NCBI GenBank assembly: GCA_016932145.1
Contig: JAFGDI010000013.1
Span: 1-5,844, forward strand
Reading direction: 5' to 3'
DNA from: Sedimentisphaerales bacterium
Lineage (GTDB): Bacteria; Planctomycetota; Phycisphaerae; Sedimentisphaerales; SM23-30
DNA: 5,844 bases
In this document: positions 5,784 through 5,844 of the stretch, piece by piece
How positions within the stretch are numbered: the stretch's first letter is position 1
Layout: every line of letters starts with the position of its first letter
The notes under the pieces: model-generated
What the model was told of the DNA's origin: nothing
Databases searched by the model: none
What the model saw: only the letters and a program-made list of their open reading frames with translations
Translations under genes and position numbers: made by a program

Positions 5784-5844
5784 CGCAGTGTGCAGTCCTG
5801 TGGTAGGTTGTCACTATATAAGGTTAATATAGGCAATCAAATAA

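Noticed and set aside
5808..5830. TTGTCA and TAATAT as a promoter for a gene to the right of the window
   Set aside because: The spacing between the boxes is 11 bases, too short for a sigma70 promoter.
5127..5836. Several minus-strand frames of 60-182 codons antisense to proB and its 3' flank
   Set aside because: They are shadows of a highly conserved proB coding sequence, with no start signals or recognisable domains.

Overview
The window is bacterial chromosomal DNA of moderate GC content. It carries four complete, ordinary-looking genes in four separate transcription units: satP(-), kef-type antiporter(+), moxR(-) and proB(+). Adjacent genes alternate between divergent and convergent. The proteins alone do not fix the organism. 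The gene set, the sigma70-type promoters and the intrinsic terminators fit a Gram-negative or deltaproteobacterium-like lineage (Desulfobacterota or similar), but this is a weak guess. Isoleucine is often encoded by ATA: my hand count in proB is 17 of 31 Ile codons. That is uncommon at this GC content and may help place the lineage.

Layout: positions 1-361 are AT-rich and hold no convincing gene. Positions 362-976 (-) encode a SatP/GPR1-FUN34-YaaH acetate/succinate transporter. Positions 977-1354 are a divergent regulatory region with a near-consensus promoter facing each way. The satP-side transcript would run through a strong intrinsic terminator before satP. A competing antiterminator fold is visible, so the layout looks like an attenuator or riboswitch-like leader. 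The leader of the rightward gene carries a 14-bp tandem repeat that recurs after proB. Positions 1355-3331 (+) encode a 658-residue CPA2 cation:proton antiporter with RCK_N and RCK_C domains. A terminator at 3330-3366, usable in both directions, separates it from the convergent moxR (3412-4419, -). This MoxR AAA+ ATPase lacks its usual DUF58/VWA partners. Positions 4420-4625 are a second divergent control region with inverted repeats and a proB promoter. Positions 4626-5699 (+) encode glutamate 5-kinase with a PUA domain, with no proA beside it.

The genes do not form an obvious pathway. Themes are carboxylate uptake, K+/H+ homeostasis, AAA+ chaperone function and proline (osmolyte) synthesis. 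The antiporter and proB could both serve osmotic or ionic stress, but only proximity suggests this. I see no defence system, mobile element, CRISPR array, tRNA or rRNA. The most interesting non-coding signal is the satP leader.
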